Assembly (NCBI GenBank): GCA_050950065.1 | Contig: JBMNGX010000002.1 | Coordinates: 186,001 to 250,000, forward strand | Reading direction: 5' to 3' | From: JBAYOE01 sp050950065 | GTDB taxonomy: Bacteria > Spirochaetota > Spirochaetia > Sphaerochaetales > Sphaerochaetaceae | Length of the DNA stretch: 64,000 nucleotides | Shown: piece by piece, positions 42,945 to 53,000 of the stretch | How positions within the stretch are numbered: the stretch's first letter is position 1 | Layout of the letters: the number at the start of each line of letters is the position of its first letter | Made by a program: the position numbers and the translations under genes | Notes under the pieces: model-generated | The model's input: the letters and a program-made list of their open reading frames with translations, nothing else | The model's database searches: none | Told to the model about the DNA's origin: nothing

Positions 42945-44276
42945 ATGTTTGATTCAATAAGTGAAAAATTTTCAAATATATTTAGAAGTTTTGGCTCTAA
43001 AGGTAAAATTACCCAAAAAAATATTGAAGAGGCTGTAGAGGAGATTAAAATTGCTCTTCTAGAAGCTGACGTAAACTTACGGGTAGTTCGTAGGTTTATA
43101 AATAGGACCATTGAAGAGGCTACTGGGGAATCTGTTTTAAAGTCTGTCGATCCAGGGCAACAATTTATTAAAATTGTGTACGATCGAATGGTTCAACTTT
43201 TAGGTGATGTTGGACAACAAGAGCTCAAGTTAAAAGGGCCAGATACCCCCTCAGTTATTTTGATGATGGGTCTTCAAGGTTCAGGAAAAACTACTACAGC
43301 TGCTAAATTAGCCTTAAGATTGAAAAAAGAGGGGAGGCGTCCTTTATTGGTTGCTGCCGATTTGGTACGCCCTGCTGCAATTTTACAATTAGAAATCTTA
43401 GCTGAACAAATAGGAGTTCCCTCCTACAGTGAAAAAAGTGATAACCCAATAAAGGTAGCTAAAAATGCTTTAGCTTTGGCTAAAAAAGAGCAATACAACA
43501 CCGTCATTGTTGATACTAGTGGAAGACTTCACTTGGATGAGACAATGATGAAAGAGATAAAAGCAATCCACGATGCAATAAATCCCGATGAGAAATTATT
43601 TGTTGCTGATGCAATGACTGGGCAAAATGGGGTGAACATTGCCAAAGAGTTTGAAGAAAAAGTTGGCATAAGTGGAGTTATTTTATCTAAATTTGACTCA
43701 GATACCCGTGGAGGGGCAGCTTTATCGTTATCTTCAATTGTTGGAAAGCCCATCAAATTCATTGGTGTTGGGGAAAAGGTTGAAGATTTAGAACCATTTT
43801 ATCCAGAGAGAATCGCTTCTCGTATTTTAGGAATGGGAGATGTAGTCTCATTAGTTGAAAAAGCTCAAGAAGTTTGGGATGAGAAAGAGAGTGAGCGTGT
43901 TCAAAAAAAGATGAAGGAGAACACTTTTGATTTACACGACTACTTGGATCAACTAGAAAATATGAATAAAATGGGCTCAGTTGATAAGCTTATCGACATG
44001 ATACCAGGAGCCAAAGGGCAAATTAGTGAAGATGATATCGACACTAAAGAACTAGTTAGAGAAAAAGCTATTATACAATCAATGACCTATGCGGAAAGGT
44101 CTAATTATCGTATACTAGGTCCAACTCGCAGAAGAAGGGTTGCTAAAGGAAGTGGAACTTCAGTTAGCGAAGTTAATCGTATGATTAAAAAATTTGAGAA
44201 AATGCGACTAATGATGAGAAAGTTCGCAAAAAATAAAAAATATCAAGCTTCAATGTTGAAACACATGGGCATGTAG
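42945..44276 (+). CDS. ffh: Signal recognition particle protein Ffh
   Basis: A 443-residue SRP54 GTPase. The N domain is helical (about 1-90), the G domain has GLQGSGKTTTAAKLA, the DTSGR and TKFD-type (LSKFDSDTRGG) motifs, and the M domain is methionine-rich with RRRVAKGSGTSVSEVN binding 4.5S RNA and signal sequences. It opens the classical ffh-rpsP-khpA-rimM-trmD-rplS operon. The weak ribosome site fits its own promoter 30-60 bp upstream. Confidence 0.97.
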   Translation: MFDSISEKFSNIFRSFGSKGKITQKNIEEAVEEIKIALLEADVNLRVVRRFINRTIEEATGESVLKSVDPGQQFIKIVYDRMVQLLGDVGQQELKLKGPDTPSVILMMGLQGSGKTTTAAKLALRLKKEGRRPLLVAADLVRPAAILQLEILAEQIGVPSYSEKSDNPIKVAKNALALAKKEQYNTVIVDTSGRLHLDETMMKEIKAIHDAINPDEKLFVADAMTGQNGVNIAKEFEEKVGISGVILSKFDSDTRGGAALSLSSIVGKPIKFIGVGEKVEDLEPFYPERIASRILGMGDVVSLVEKAQEVWDEKESERVQKKMKENTFDLHDYLDQLENMNKMGSVDKLIDMIPGAKGQISEDDIDTKELVREKAIIQSMTYAERSNYRILGPTRRRRVAKGSGTSVSEVNRMIKKFEKMRLMMRKFAKNKKYQASMLKHMGM

Positions 44277-44298
44277 TGGCGTTGAGCAGGAGGAAGTT

Positions 44299-44565
44299 GT
44301 GAGTACTACTATAAGGTTAAAGAGATTCGGATCAAAGAAGAGACCCTATTACAGATTGGTCGTTGTCGATTCACAAGCAGCTAGAGATAGCCGTTCAATC
44401 GAAGAGGTTGGTTTTTACCACCCAATTGAGGCCGATGATAAACAGGTAGCCCTAAAAGAGGAGAGAATCAAAGATTGGTTAGCAAAAGGGGCACAACCTT
44501 CAGCAACTGTTAAGAAAATTCTCAACAAACACAACATCACAATCGAAAGAGAAGTAACAAAATAG
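44299..44565 (+). CDS. rpsP: 30S ribosomal protein S16
   Basis: An 88-residue S16 with the typical start TTIRLKRFGSKKRPYYRLVVVDSQAARDSR and EEVGFYHP. The GTG start has AGGAGGAAG upstream. It lies between ffh and khpA as in most bacteria. Confidence 0.97.
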   Translation: MSTTIRLKRFGSKKRPYYRLVVVDSQAARDSRSIEEVGFYHPIEADDKQVALKEERIKDWLAKGAQPSATVKKILNKHNITIEREVTK

Positions 44566-44577
44566 TGGAGGAGTGTT

Positions 44578-44811
44578 GTGGAAAAGGAACTTGTAGAATA
44601 CATTGCTAAATCTTTAGTTGATCAACCAGATGAGGTAAATGTCAATGTAATTGAGGGGGAACAATCTACCATTTTGGAGTTGAAAGTTGCCTCTAATGAT
44701 GTTGGCAAAGTGATTGGGAAACAGGGTCGTATTGCAAATGCTGTTAGAGTTATTCTAAGTGCTTCAGCAGCTAAAAGTGGAAAACACGTACAGCTCGAAA
44801 TTCTCGACTAA
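44578..44811 (+). CDS. khpA: KH-domain RNA-binding protein KhpA
   Basis: A 77-residue single KH domain with the GKQGRI (GxxG) loop and the ELVEYIAKSLVDQPDEVNV start of the family. KhpA binds RNA, often with KhpB, and affects cell division and elongation in Gram-positives. The GTG start has GGAGGAG upstream, and it lies in the rpsP-rimM interval as usual. Confidence 0.93.
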   Translation: MEKELVEYIAKSLVDQPDEVNVNVIEGEQSTILELKVASNDVGKVIGKQGRIANAVRVILSASAAKSGKHVQLEILD

Positions 44812-44817
44812 TTTATA

Positions 44818-45315
44818 ATGTTAGCAACTGCTATATTAAAAGGTCCCTACTCAGTTTATGGCTTTATTAAATTTGAAAGCTATTCACAAGAAGTGGACCA
44901 TTTAAAAAATCTTAATTTAGTAGATCTCAAAAAGGGGGACAAGAGTGTCCAATTAACTATTGAGACTATTAAAAAAGTTGGCAAACACAACTTAATTAAG
45001 TTTTTAGAGCTTTCTACTCCCGAAGAGGCTAAAAAATACAACGGCTGGGAGATTTGGATCTCGCGTGATAAAGCTGCCCCTTTACAAAAGGGGGAGTTTT
45101 ACATTACAGACCTTCTTAACTTAAATTTAACTTACCAAAACAAAGTAGTAGCTAAGATTGTCAGCTTTGTAGATGGTCCTCAAGCTGTGTTGTTAGAAGT
45201 AGAAAGTGTTGAAGAGGGTAAAAAGCATTTAATTCCCTTTATGGATCACTATATTGGGCAAGTTGATTTAAAAAATAAAACAGTAGAACTTCTAATGGAA
45301 GATTTAATCAAATGA
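44818..45315 (+). CDS. rimM: 16S rRNA processing protein RimM
   Basis: A 165-residue two-barrel assembly factor for the 30S head, binding S19. The N-terminal AILKGPYSVYGFIKF pattern and the C-terminal PRC-barrel (EFYITDLLNL, HLIPFMDHYIGQVDL) are visible. N-terminal similarity is weaker than usual, but the position before trmD is decisive. Its stop overlaps the trmD start by 4 bp. Confidence 0.9.
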   Translation: MLATAILKGPYSVYGFIKFESYSQEVDHLKNLNLVDLKKGDKSVQLTIETIKKVGKHNLIKFLELSTPEEAKKYNGWEIWISRDKAAPLQKGEFYITDLLNLNLTYQNKVVAKIVSFVDGPQAVLLEVESVEEGKKHLIPFMDHYIGQVDLKNKTVELLMEDLIK

Positions 45316-46043
45316 ACTTTGAGATTCTAACGCTCTTTCCAGAAATAGTTGAACCCTTTTTTAAAAACTCAATTATGGCTAAAAGTGTAGAATCACAAAA
45401 AGTTTGCTATTCACTAATAAACTTTAGAGATTATGCAACCGATGTTCATAGAAGTGTCGATGACTCTCCTTATGGTGGGGGAGCTGGGATGGTTATAAAA
45501 CCAGAGCCTCTAGGATCTGCTTTAGATGCTATCGATGCTAAAAATAAAAGGGTTATTTACCCAACACCTAGTGGCAAACCTTTTAATCAACAATACGCTT
45601 ACCAACTTGCTAAAGAGGAAAATTTAGTTATTATTTGTGGTCGATATGAGGGTATTGACCAAAGAATAATTGACCTGTATGTTGATGACGAGATTTGTAT
45701 TGGGGATTATGTGATAAGCAGTGGTGAAATTGCCTCGTTAGTTATCGTAGATGCAGTTTACCGCCTTTTAGAAGGGGTGATTACCTCTGAATCTCTTCTA
45801 GAAGAGAGCTTTTCCAACAATTTATTGGAATATCCTCAATATACTAGGGGTGAAACCTATTGTGGAATATCTGTTCCTGATGTATTATTGTCGGGTCATC
45901 ATGCCAACATAGAAAAATGGCGCCACGAAAAGAGGTTAGAAAAGACCTTTTTAAATAGGGAAGAGCTTTTAGATTACTCCTTACTTAGTGAGGATGACAA
46001 GAAATTTTTAGAGAAACTGAAACGCAAATTGCGAAGGGGATAA
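45312..46043 (+). CDS. trmD: tRNA (guanine(37)-N1)-methyltransferase TrmD
   Basis: A 243-residue SPOUT methyltransferase making m1G37, which prevents frameshifting. NFEILTLFPE, DDSPYGGGAGMV, the knot motif CGRYEGIDQRI and GDYVISSGEIA are intact, as is HHANIEKWR near the C-terminus. Coupled to rimM. Confidence 0.97.
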   Translation: MNFEILTLFPEIVEPFFKNSIMAKSVESQKVCYSLINFRDYATDVHRSVDDSPYGGGAGMVIKPEPLGSALDAIDAKNKRVIYPTPSGKPFNQQYAYQLAKEENLVIICGRYEGIDQRIIDLYVDDEICIGDYVISSGEIASLVIVDAVYRLLEGVITSESLLEESFSNNLLEYPQYTRGETYCGISVPDVLLSGHHANIEKWRHEKRLEKTFLNREELLDYSLLSEDDKKFLEKLKRKLRRG

Positions 46044-46048
46044 TAGAG

Positions 46049-46402
46049 ATGGATTTAATGAGAGCAATTGAGGCTGACCAAATTAAAGAAGGAGCCGAAA
46101 ACTTTAAAGTTGGAGATACAGTAAAGGTCCACTTCACCATTAGAGAGGGTGATAAAGAGCGTATTCAAATTTATGAAGGTTTAGTAATTGCCTTTAAAAA
46201 CAGTGGTGTTCGCAAAACCTTTACAGTTAGAAAGAACTCTTACGGAGTAGGGGTTGAGAGAATTTTCCCTCTCCACTCACCAAAAATTGAAAAAGTTGAA
46301 GTTACCCGCCGTGGTCGCGTTAGAAGAGCTAAACTCTACTACATCCGAGGCAAAGTTGGTAAAGCAGCTAAAGTTCCAGAGCTTGTTGGACGTAAGAAAT
46401 AG
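46049..46402 (+). CDS. rplS: 50S ribosomal protein L19
   Basis: A 117-residue L19: FKVGDTVKVHFTIREGDKERIQIYEGLVIA, VERIFPLHSP and the basic C-terminus (RRGRVRRAKLYYIRGKVGKAAK) are typical. It is the last gene of the ffh operon and a terminator follows. Confidence 0.97.
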   Translation: MDLMRAIEADQIKEGAENFKVGDTVKVHFTIREGDKERIQIYEGLVIAFKNSGVRKTFTVRKNSYGVGVERIFPLHSPKIEKVEVTRRGRVRRAKLYYIRGKVGKAAKVPELVGRKK

Positions 46403-46421
46403 TTCGACCCATAGCAACAAC

Positions 46422-46450
46422 AAGGGCGGTTTTTTAAACCGTCCTTTTTC
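46422..46450 (+). terminator. Terminator after rplS
   Basis: AGGGCGGTTT and AAACCGTCCT (one G-T pair) form the stem, followed by TTTTC. It closes the ffh-rplS operon. Confidence 0.8.
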
Positions 46451-46498
46451 TTGCATGGAGATTGCCAATGGGGTAAACTCTACATCTTAAGGGGATTT

Positions 46499-46861
46499 AT
46501 GAAACAGAACGTTAAAAAGAAGAGATACAAAGGAAAAAGAAAAGAGACTAAGCAACAATCAACTATAGTTGAGCCTCGACCCAATTGCCACCTTTGTAAC
46601 AAAGTGATTGACTCCATTGCTCAAGCAATTAGTGAACCTGATGGCTCTTTTAGTCACTTCGATTGCGTCTTAGATAAGATTAAAGAGGATAATCTTACAA
46701 CTGATAAACAAAAAATTACCTATATAGGTAGAGGAATTTTTGCTGTTGTTGAACTAGATAGTGAGAATAAATACTCAATAGTAAAAGAGATTCCCTACGA
46801 GTCGCCTGAAACTTTTCAGAATATGAAAAAGTTTGTAGAGGGACAAAAAGATGTTAAATGA
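46499..46861 (+). CDS. Small hypothetical protein with a Cys/His zinc-like motif
   Basis: A 120-residue protein starting at ATG 46499 (AAGGGGA upstream). A very basic N-terminus (KKKRYKGKRKETKQQ) is followed by CHLCNKV and HFDC, a CxxC...HxxC arrangement suited to one zinc ion, and an alpha/beta C-terminal half. The basic tail suggests nucleic-acid or ribosome binding; that is inference. It overlaps coaD by 11 bp. I recognise no named family. Confidence 0.75.
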   Translation: MKQNVKKKRYKGKRKETKQQSTIVEPRPNCHLCNKVIDSIAQAISEPDGSFSHFDCVLDKIKEDNLTTDKQKITYIGRGIFAVVELDSENKYSIVKEIPYESPETFQNMKKFVEGQKDVK

Positions 46862-47369
46862 TACAAAAAAAAGGATTAAGGCTATGTTGCCTGGAACCTT
46901 TGATCCACCCACTAATGGGCACGTTAACTTAATTAAAAGATCTAGCAAACTCTTTTCAACACTAGATGTTGTCATTGCTGATAACATCAACAAAAAGGTC
47001 CTCTTTAGTGCTGAAGAGCGCAAAGAGATGTTAGAAGAGATGTTAAAACCTTTTGATAACGTGCGAGTTGTTATTTTTAGCGGTCTAGTTGTTGATTATG
47101 CTAAAAAAGAGGGGATAAACGTATTGGTGCGTGGAGTTAGGGCATTGGTAGATTTTGGGTATGAATTTGAATTAGCTATGACCAACAAACAGCTTTACAG
47201 CGATTTAGAGGTCTTATTTATGCCAACTGACCCAAATTACTTTGTTCTTAGATCTTCTGCTATCAAAGAGATGGCAGCCTTTGGGGCCGATGTTTCATCG
47301 ATGGTTCCCCCAATAGTCGCCCAGAAGCTTGCAACCAGAATAAAGAAGATTGTTGACATAAAACACTGA
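46851..47369 (+). CDS. coaD: Phosphopantetheine adenylyltransferase CoaD
   Basis: A 172-residue nucleotidyltransferase for the penultimate CoA step. PGTFDPPTNGHVNLIKRS carries the TxGH motif, followed by VRGVRALVDFGYEFELAMTN and the SSTxVK equivalent, which reads LRSSAIKEMA. It starts within the preceding gene. CoaX in this window catalyses the first step of the same pathway. Confidence 0.93.
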   Translation: MLNDTKKRIKAMLPGTFDPPTNGHVNLIKRSSKLFSTLDVVIADNINKKVLFSAEERKEMLEEMLKPFDNVRVVIFSGLVVDYAKKEGINVLVRGVRALVDFGYEFELAMTNKQLYSDLEVLFMPTDPNYFVLRSSAIKEMAAFGADVSSMVPPIVAQKLATRIKKIVDIKH

Positions 47370-47381
47370 TTTCGTTATTCT
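47353..47381 (+). promoter_or_regulatory. rpmF-acpP promoter
   Basis: A perfect TTGACA (47353-47358), 17 bp, TATTCT (47376-47381). The -35 lies inside the end of coaD; the start is near 47388, some 28 bp before the rpmF ATG. Confidence 0.6.
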
Positions 47382-47416
47382 CAGCAAAGTACTAATGAAA
47401 ATAAGAGGATTAAAAA

Positions 47417-47605
47417 ATGGCTGTACCTAAATATAAGACTTCTAAAGCACGCACTTCGAGCAGAAAATCTGCCAACATGCGCTTAAGTGCACCAACACTT
47501 ACCGAGTGTCAAACCTGTGGTAATATGGTGTTACCTCACCGCGTTTGTCCAAAGTGTGGTCACTATCGTGGTAAACAAATTATTAACTTAGAGAATATGG
47601 CTTAA
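47417..47605 (+). CDS. rpmF: 50S ribosomal protein L32
   Basis: A 62-residue L32, MAVPKYKTSKARTSSRK at the start and two CxxC pairs (CQTCG, CPKCG) binding zinc, so the zinc-containing form. It is followed by acpP, a common pairing that links ribosome and lipid synthesis. Confidence 0.96.
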   Translation: MAVPKYKTSKARTSSRKSANMRLSAPTLTECQTCGNMVLPHRVCPKCGHYRGKQIINLENMA

Positions 47606-47628
47606 GAAGAGTTAAGTGGAGGTTAGAA

Positions 47629-47868
47629 ATGGATAATAAACAAGTTTTTGAAAAGGTAAAAAGTTTAATCGCTGAGAAATTAGAGGTTGCTGAAGATAAA
47701 ATTACTCTAGAGGCTTCTTTCAGAAAAGATCTAGGAGCTGATAGTCTAGATACATACGAATTAGTTTATGCTATTGAAGAGGAGTTGGGGATCTCAATTC
47801 CAGATGAGAAAGCAAACGAATTTGAAACAGTAAAAGATGCTGTCGACTTTTTGAATGAAGTTTTATAG
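47629..47868 (+). CDS. acpP: Acyl carrier protein
   Basis: A 79-residue ACP with the phosphopantetheine-attachment Ser in GADSLDTYELVYAIEEE and the usual four-helix pattern. Its prosthetic group comes from CoA, whose synthesis genes coaX and coaD are in the window. A GGAGG site precedes the ATG. Confidence 0.97.
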   Translation: MDNKQVFEKVKSLIAEKLEVAEDKITLEASFRKDLGADSLDTYELVYAIEEELGISIPDEKANEFETVKDAVDFLNEVL

Positions 47869-47885
47869 TAGTATTTAAGTTTTAG

Positions 47886-48635
47886 ATGAGTCGATTTTCT
47901 AAAAATTATCAATACGGAAAAGCTCCTGAAGTCTCTTTAGAGAGAAAGAAGGAGCTTTCGCTATTTTGCAAACTCGCTAATATTAAGTTCAAAGATCTTG
48001 AACTGTTAAACTTAGCATTTTGCCACCGCTCTTTTACCAACGAGAGCAATGAAGATATTGATAACAACGAACGGCTGGAGTTTTTAGGCGACAGTGTGTT
48101 GGGTCTAAGTATCTCAAGTTGGCTCTTTACCCACCTTCCAAATTTAGATGAGGGGGACTTTTCACGCATTAAATCTTTTGTAGTTAGTGAGGACTCTTTA
48201 GCAGTAGTAGCTAAAACTTTACGGGTAGATAACTTCATCTTAATTGGAAAAGGGGAAGAATTCTCTGGTGGAAGAAACAAAAAAGCCCTTTTAGCCGACT
48301 GTATGGAGGCTATCTTTGGTGCCTACTATTTAGATGCTGGCTTTGTAGCTGCAAGTTCTTTAATAGAGCGCCTTTTAGAAGGGGAGATAAACAGGGTTCT
48401 CACCAACAAACACAAAAAAGATTATAAAACTCTTTTACAAGAGTACGTTCAAAAAAGGTATAAGAATTATCCTAAGTATGAAGTTGTTAAAAAGACAGGA
48501 CCTGAACACGACAACACCTTCTGGGTTCAAGTTAGTGTTAACAGAAGAACATTTGGACCTGCTAAAGGAAACAACAAAAAAGAGGGGGAGCAAGCAGCTG
48601 CCCAAATTGCTTACGAAAGCTTAGTTGAAAATTGA
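47886..48635 (+). CDS. rnc: Ribonuclease III
   Basis: A 249-residue double-strand-specific RNase. The catalytic motif NERLEFLGDSVLGL and the second acidic set (DCMEAIFGAYYLD) are intact; the C-terminal dsRNA-binding domain starts near 178 (DYKTLLQEYVQKRYK) and ends GNNKKEGEQAAAQIAYE. The gene overlaps the convergent cca by 25 bp. Confidence 0.96.
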   Translation: MSRFSKNYQYGKAPEVSLERKKELSLFCKLANIKFKDLELLNLAFCHRSFTNESNEDIDNNERLEFLGDSVLGLSISSWLFTHLPNLDEGDFSRIKSFVVSEDSLAVVAKTLRVDNFILIGKGEEFSGGRNKKALLADCMEAIFGAYYLDAGFVAASSLIERLLEGEINRVLTNKHKKDYKTLLQEYVQKRYKNYPKYEVVKKTGPEHDNTFWVQVSVNRRTFGPAKGNNKKEGEQAAAQIAYESLVEN

Positions 48636-49987
48636 GTTGGCAACAAACTTTGGTTGTAGTAATTAATAGCTATTGTTTTTAAGCTCTCATAGGTGTTTTG
48701 AGATGGATCATCTAAAACAGCCTCTAAAAGATAATTTAAAATAAGTCCCATCTTAGGGCCTCGTGGAATCCCCAACTTTGCTAGTTGCTCCCCATTGATA
48801 CTTAAATCTTTTAAACTAAGGGCATTAGATTTTTCCAATACATTTTCAATTCTCTTTTTAAATTCAACTAAATCACTAAAGTTTGTTGATCCATTAATTG
48901 CAAATCGATCAGCTCTTCTTAAGATAAACAGATCATCAATATTTTTAAGACCAACTCTGTTAATGAATCTTCTAACAGCACCATCTGTCCAACTACTTTC
49001 GTAATTAAACATATGATTGTTAACTAAGTTTAAAACTGTACTTATCTCTTCATTAGAAAACTTTAACCGTCCTAGGATATTTTTTGCTATCTTAGTTGAC
49101 TCTTTATCGTGATTGTAAAAAGTAACTTCACCTTCTGGGCCAATATTTTTAGTAGTTATTTTTCCTAAATCGTGTAGTAGTGCTGCTAGGCGCACTAAAG
49201 GGTAGGTTTTATCTACAGCATCACACGCAACTAATGAGTGTTCAAATAAATTTAGTAGATGATACCCTTTTTGTTCAAAATCAACTGTTGCGTTTAATTC
49301 TGGTAAAATAACGTCTAATGCGTTACAACTTTTTAAAGCTAAAAAACCAACTGAGGGGCGATCTGTTTTAATTATTCTAACAATCTCATCTCTTATTCGT
49401 TCATTTGAGACATTTTTTAAGTTCTTTACATGGTGGGCCATTGCTAATAAAGATTGATCTTCAATTGTAAAGTTTAATTGAGAGGCAAAACGACACCCCC
49501 TCATTATCCTTAGAGCATCCTCTTCAAACCTTTTTTCTCGCTCTCCTATAGCTTTAATTACTTTGTTCTTTAAATCTCCTAACCCCCCATGATAATCGAT
49601 GATTTCACCATTTGAAGGATCTACTGCTAAAGCGTTTATGGTAAAGTCTCTTCTACTTAAATCCTCTTTTAAGGAGGAGATAAATTTTACATCTTTAGGG
49701 CGACGGTGATCCAAATAGGTGCCATCACTACGAAAGGTAGTAACTTCGTAGTGTACCTTTTTATAAACAACAGTGACCGTTCCATGTTTAATTCCAGTAG
49801 GAATAACTGTTCGAAAAAGCTTTTTAACATCCTTTGGAAGTGCATCGGTAGCAAAATCGTAATCTCCGTTGTCATGAGATAATAGATAATCTCTAACAGC
49901 ACCCCCAACTATGTAGATAGAGAACCCATTTTCTTTAAATATTGAGGTGAATTCTTTTATCTGTTTAGTTAGTGGAAACTTTTTCAT
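48611..49987 (-). CDS. cca: CCA tRNA nucleotidyltransferase (class II, with HD domain)
   Basis: A 458-residue nucleotidyltransferase: IVGGAVRDYLL, DYDFATDALP (catalytic Asps), RRDFTINALAVD, EEDALRIMRGCRFASQL and the ERIRDEIVRI neck, then an HD domain with LLHDLGK. All three tRNA genes in the window lack CCA, so such an enzyme is required. The paralogue at 61.5 kb looks like a poly(A) polymerase. It has a promoter 6 bp before its ATG and no ribosome site, so a leaderless mRNA is likely. Confidence 0.88.
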   Translation of the reverse strand: MKKFPLTKQIKEFTSIFKENGFSIYIVGGAVRDYLLSHDNGDYDFATDALPKDVKKLFRTVIPTGIKHGTVTVVYKKVHYEVTTFRSDGTYLDHRRPKDVKFISSLKEDLSRRDFTINALAVDPSNGEIIDYHGGLGDLKNKVIKAIGEREKRFEEDALRIMRGCRFASQLNFTIEDQSLLAMAHHVKNLKNVSNERIRDEIVRIIKTDRPSVGFLALKSCNALDVILPELNATVDFEQKGYHLLNLFEHSLVACDAVDKTYPLVRLAALLHDLGKITTKNIGPEGEVTFYNHDKESTKIAKNILGRLKFSNEEISTVLNLVNNHMFNYESSWTDGAVRRFINRVGLKNIDDLFILRRADRFAINGSTNFSDLVEFKKRIENVLEKSNALSLKDLSINGEQLAKLGIPRGPKMGLILNYLLEAVLDDPSQNTYESLKTIAINYYNQSLLPTQFSTKLS

Positions 49988-49993
49988 AAAGCT

Positions 49994-50023
49994 ATGCTAT
50001 CGGTGGGAGCACTTGGTTGTCAA
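49994..50023 (-). promoter_or_regulatory. cca promoter (leaderless)
   Basis: On the minus strand a perfect TTGACA (50023-50018), 18 bp, TAGCAT (49999-49994), then 6 bp to the ATG at 49987. Confidence 0.55.
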
Positions 50024-50029
50024 CATAGA

Positions 50030-50058
50030 TTGAAAATGATGGCTAAAATCACTATGAT
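50030..50058 (+). promoter_or_regulatory. ileS promoter
   Basis: TTGAAA (50030-50035), 17 bp, TATGAT (50053-50058); start near 50065, giving a normal short leader with TTAGGAG. The divergent cca promoter begins 7 bp away. Confidence 0.65.
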
Positions 50059-50091
50059 AAACACTATTGCATTAGATTAGGAGTTGAGGTG

Positions 50092-53000
50092 ATGTTTAAG
50101 CCGGTTGATCCAAAAACAGATTTCCCAAAAATGGAAGAAAAAATTCAAAAATATTGGGAAGATAACGATATTTACCGTAAATCAGTAGATAATAGAAGTG
50201 CCGATAATGAGTATGTCTTTTATGATGGCCCTCCATTTGCTACAGGTTTACCCCACTTTGGACACTTAGTTCCAGGAACAATTAAAGACCTCTATCCCCG
50301 CTACCAAACAATGAAGGGAAAGCGTGTTAATCGCCGTTTTGGTTGGGATTGTCACGGCCTTCCAGTTGAGTATGAGATTGAGAAGACTTTGGGCATTAGT
50401 GGCCATAAAGCAATTACTGAGTATGGAGTGGCAAAGTTTAACGAAAAATGTCGTTCGATAGTTTTACGCTACACCAGCGAATGGGAAGCTACCATCAACC
50501 GAATGGGTAGGTGGGTAGACTTTGAAAATGGGTATCGAACAATGGATACCTCCTACATGGAATCTATTTGGTGGGTATTTAAACAACTTTATGAAAAAGG
50601 TCTTATTTACGAAGGATACAGTATCCTCCCTTACTCTCCCGCTTTAGCAACCCCTTTAAGTAACTTTGAAGTTAACTTAGGTGGTTATAAAGATGTTGTC
50701 GATCAAGCTTTAACAGTTCGCTTTAAAATAGAAGATCAAAAAGATACCTACTTTTTAGCTTGGACAACAACTCCATGGACCCTCCCAAGTAACTTAGCTT
50801 TAGCTTTAGGGGGCGAGATTGAGTATGTAAAAGTTAAGGATGTCAAAGAGAGTGTCTATTACATCTTAGCTAAAGATCGCCTTGGTGATTATTACAAAGA
50901 GGAAAATCAGTACGAAGTAGTAAAAACATACTTAGGTAAAGATTTAAAAGGGATCAGTTATGAACCTTTATTTGATTTCTTTGCCCACCTTAAATCTACT
51001 GGAGCTTTTGTAACAGTTGTTGGAGATTACGTTTCAACTGAAGATGGGACAGGAATTGTTCACACAGCGCCAGGATTTGGTGAAGATGACTATGAGGTTT
51101 TGAAAAATACAGATATCCCTGTAGTTTGTCCTATTGATACCGATTGTAATTTCACTGAAGAAGTTTATTTGTGGAAAGATGTCTTTGTGCGCGATGCAGA
51201 TAAAGATATCATCAGGTGGCTAAAAGAGAATAACAAGTTAGTTAAACAAGAAAACTACCTCCACCCATACCCATTTTGTTATCGTACACATAAACCCCTT
51301 ATTTATAGGGCAATAAGCTCTTGGTTTGTAGATATCGATAAACTTAAAAATGCAATGCTTAGAGCTAACGATCAAATTAACTGGATGCCCGATCACTTAA
51401 AGTATGGAAGATTTGGTAAGTGGTTAGAGGGAGCTCGAGATTGGTCTATTAGCCGAAACCGCTTCTGGGGTAACCCACTTCCTGTTTGGAAAAGTGATGC
51501 ATCAGATAACATTGAAGTAATTGGCTCTATAGAGGAGCTTTATGAAAAAAGTGGTGTTAGAGTAGATGATTTACACAAACACTTTGTTGACGATATAACT
51601 TGGCCCTCAAGTGATGGTAAAGGAACAATGAGAAGAATCCCCGAGGTCTTAGATTGTTGGTTTGAATCGGGTTCTATGCCCTATGCTCAAAATCACTACC
51701 CATTTGAGAACAAAGACTTTGTTGAGAATCACTTTCCTGCCGATTTCATTTGTGAAGGGTTAGATCAAACTAGAGGATGGTTTTATACGCTTGTTATAAT
51801 AGGGGCAGCTTTGTTTGACAAACCTGCTTTCTACAACTGTGTAACAAACGGAATTGTTTTAGCTAGCGATGGGAAAAAGATGTCAAAGTCTTTGAAAAAC
51901 TACTCAGATCCAATGGATTTAGTAGACACCTACGGCGCTGATGCACTTCGCTTTGCTTTAATGAATAGTGCTGTCACTAGAGCTGAAGATTTAAAGTTTA
52001 GTGATGATATTGTTAAAGATGTTTTAAAAACTTTAATTATCCCATTGTGGAACGCCTACTCGTTTTTTATCACTTATGCAAATATTGATAATTATCAAAT
52101 TAGTGCAACAAACTTTGAAGATTTGACTAACCCATTAGATAGGTGGATTATTAGTTTGAGTGAAGAGTTAATCAAAGAAGTTAGTGATGCTTGGGATAAC
52201 TATGAGACTCAAAAAGGGTGTAATGCAATTGTTACTTTCTTAGACTCTTTAAATAACTGGTACATTCGTCGTTCTCGTCGCCGATTTTGGCGTAGTGAAA
52301 ATGACACAGATAAGAAACAAGCATATGATACCCTTTATAAAGTGTTAATTGACGTTATTAAGGTTGCAGCTCCTGTAATTCCTTTTACTACTGAAGAAAT
52401 TTACTTAAATCTTAAAAAAGAGGATGAGATTGAGTCGGTCCACTTAACAGATTTTCCAACTTACAACCAAGATAATAGAGATTACCAGTTGGAAGAGGAG
52501 ATGGCACTAGCTCGTCAAGCAATCTCAATGGGGCGATCGCTAAGAATTGCCAGCAACTTAAAAATTAGACAACCTTTAAGTAGGTTAGTCTTAGTAACTC
52601 GTGATGCTAAAGAGCGCTCAATTATTAAAAAGATGGGTGCAATTATTGCTGAAGAACTCAACGTTAAAGAGATTGCCATTGAAGAGGATGAGAGTAATTT
52701 AGTTAGCTACGAAGCTAAAGCAAACTTTAAAATACTTGGTAAAAAACTTGGTAAACATATGAAAGAGGTTGCCTCTAAAATCCAAAGTTTCTCATCTGAG
52801 ACAATTAACTCAATTTTAGAGGGAAAAAATCAATCTATCGATTACAGTGAAGGCTCATTAGAGCTAAGTAGTGAAGAGTTGGTAATTCAAAGAAACGAGA
52901 ATGCCGATATGAAAGTTTTAAATGAAGGACAACTAACAGTTGCTTTTGATACTAAAATTAGTCATGAACTTCTATTAGAAGGAATTGCCCGTGATTTAGT

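Noticed and set aside
49990..50091. T-box or other riboswitch before ileS
   Set aside because: The leader after the predicted start is only about 27 bases, too short for a T-box, and no T-box motif is present.
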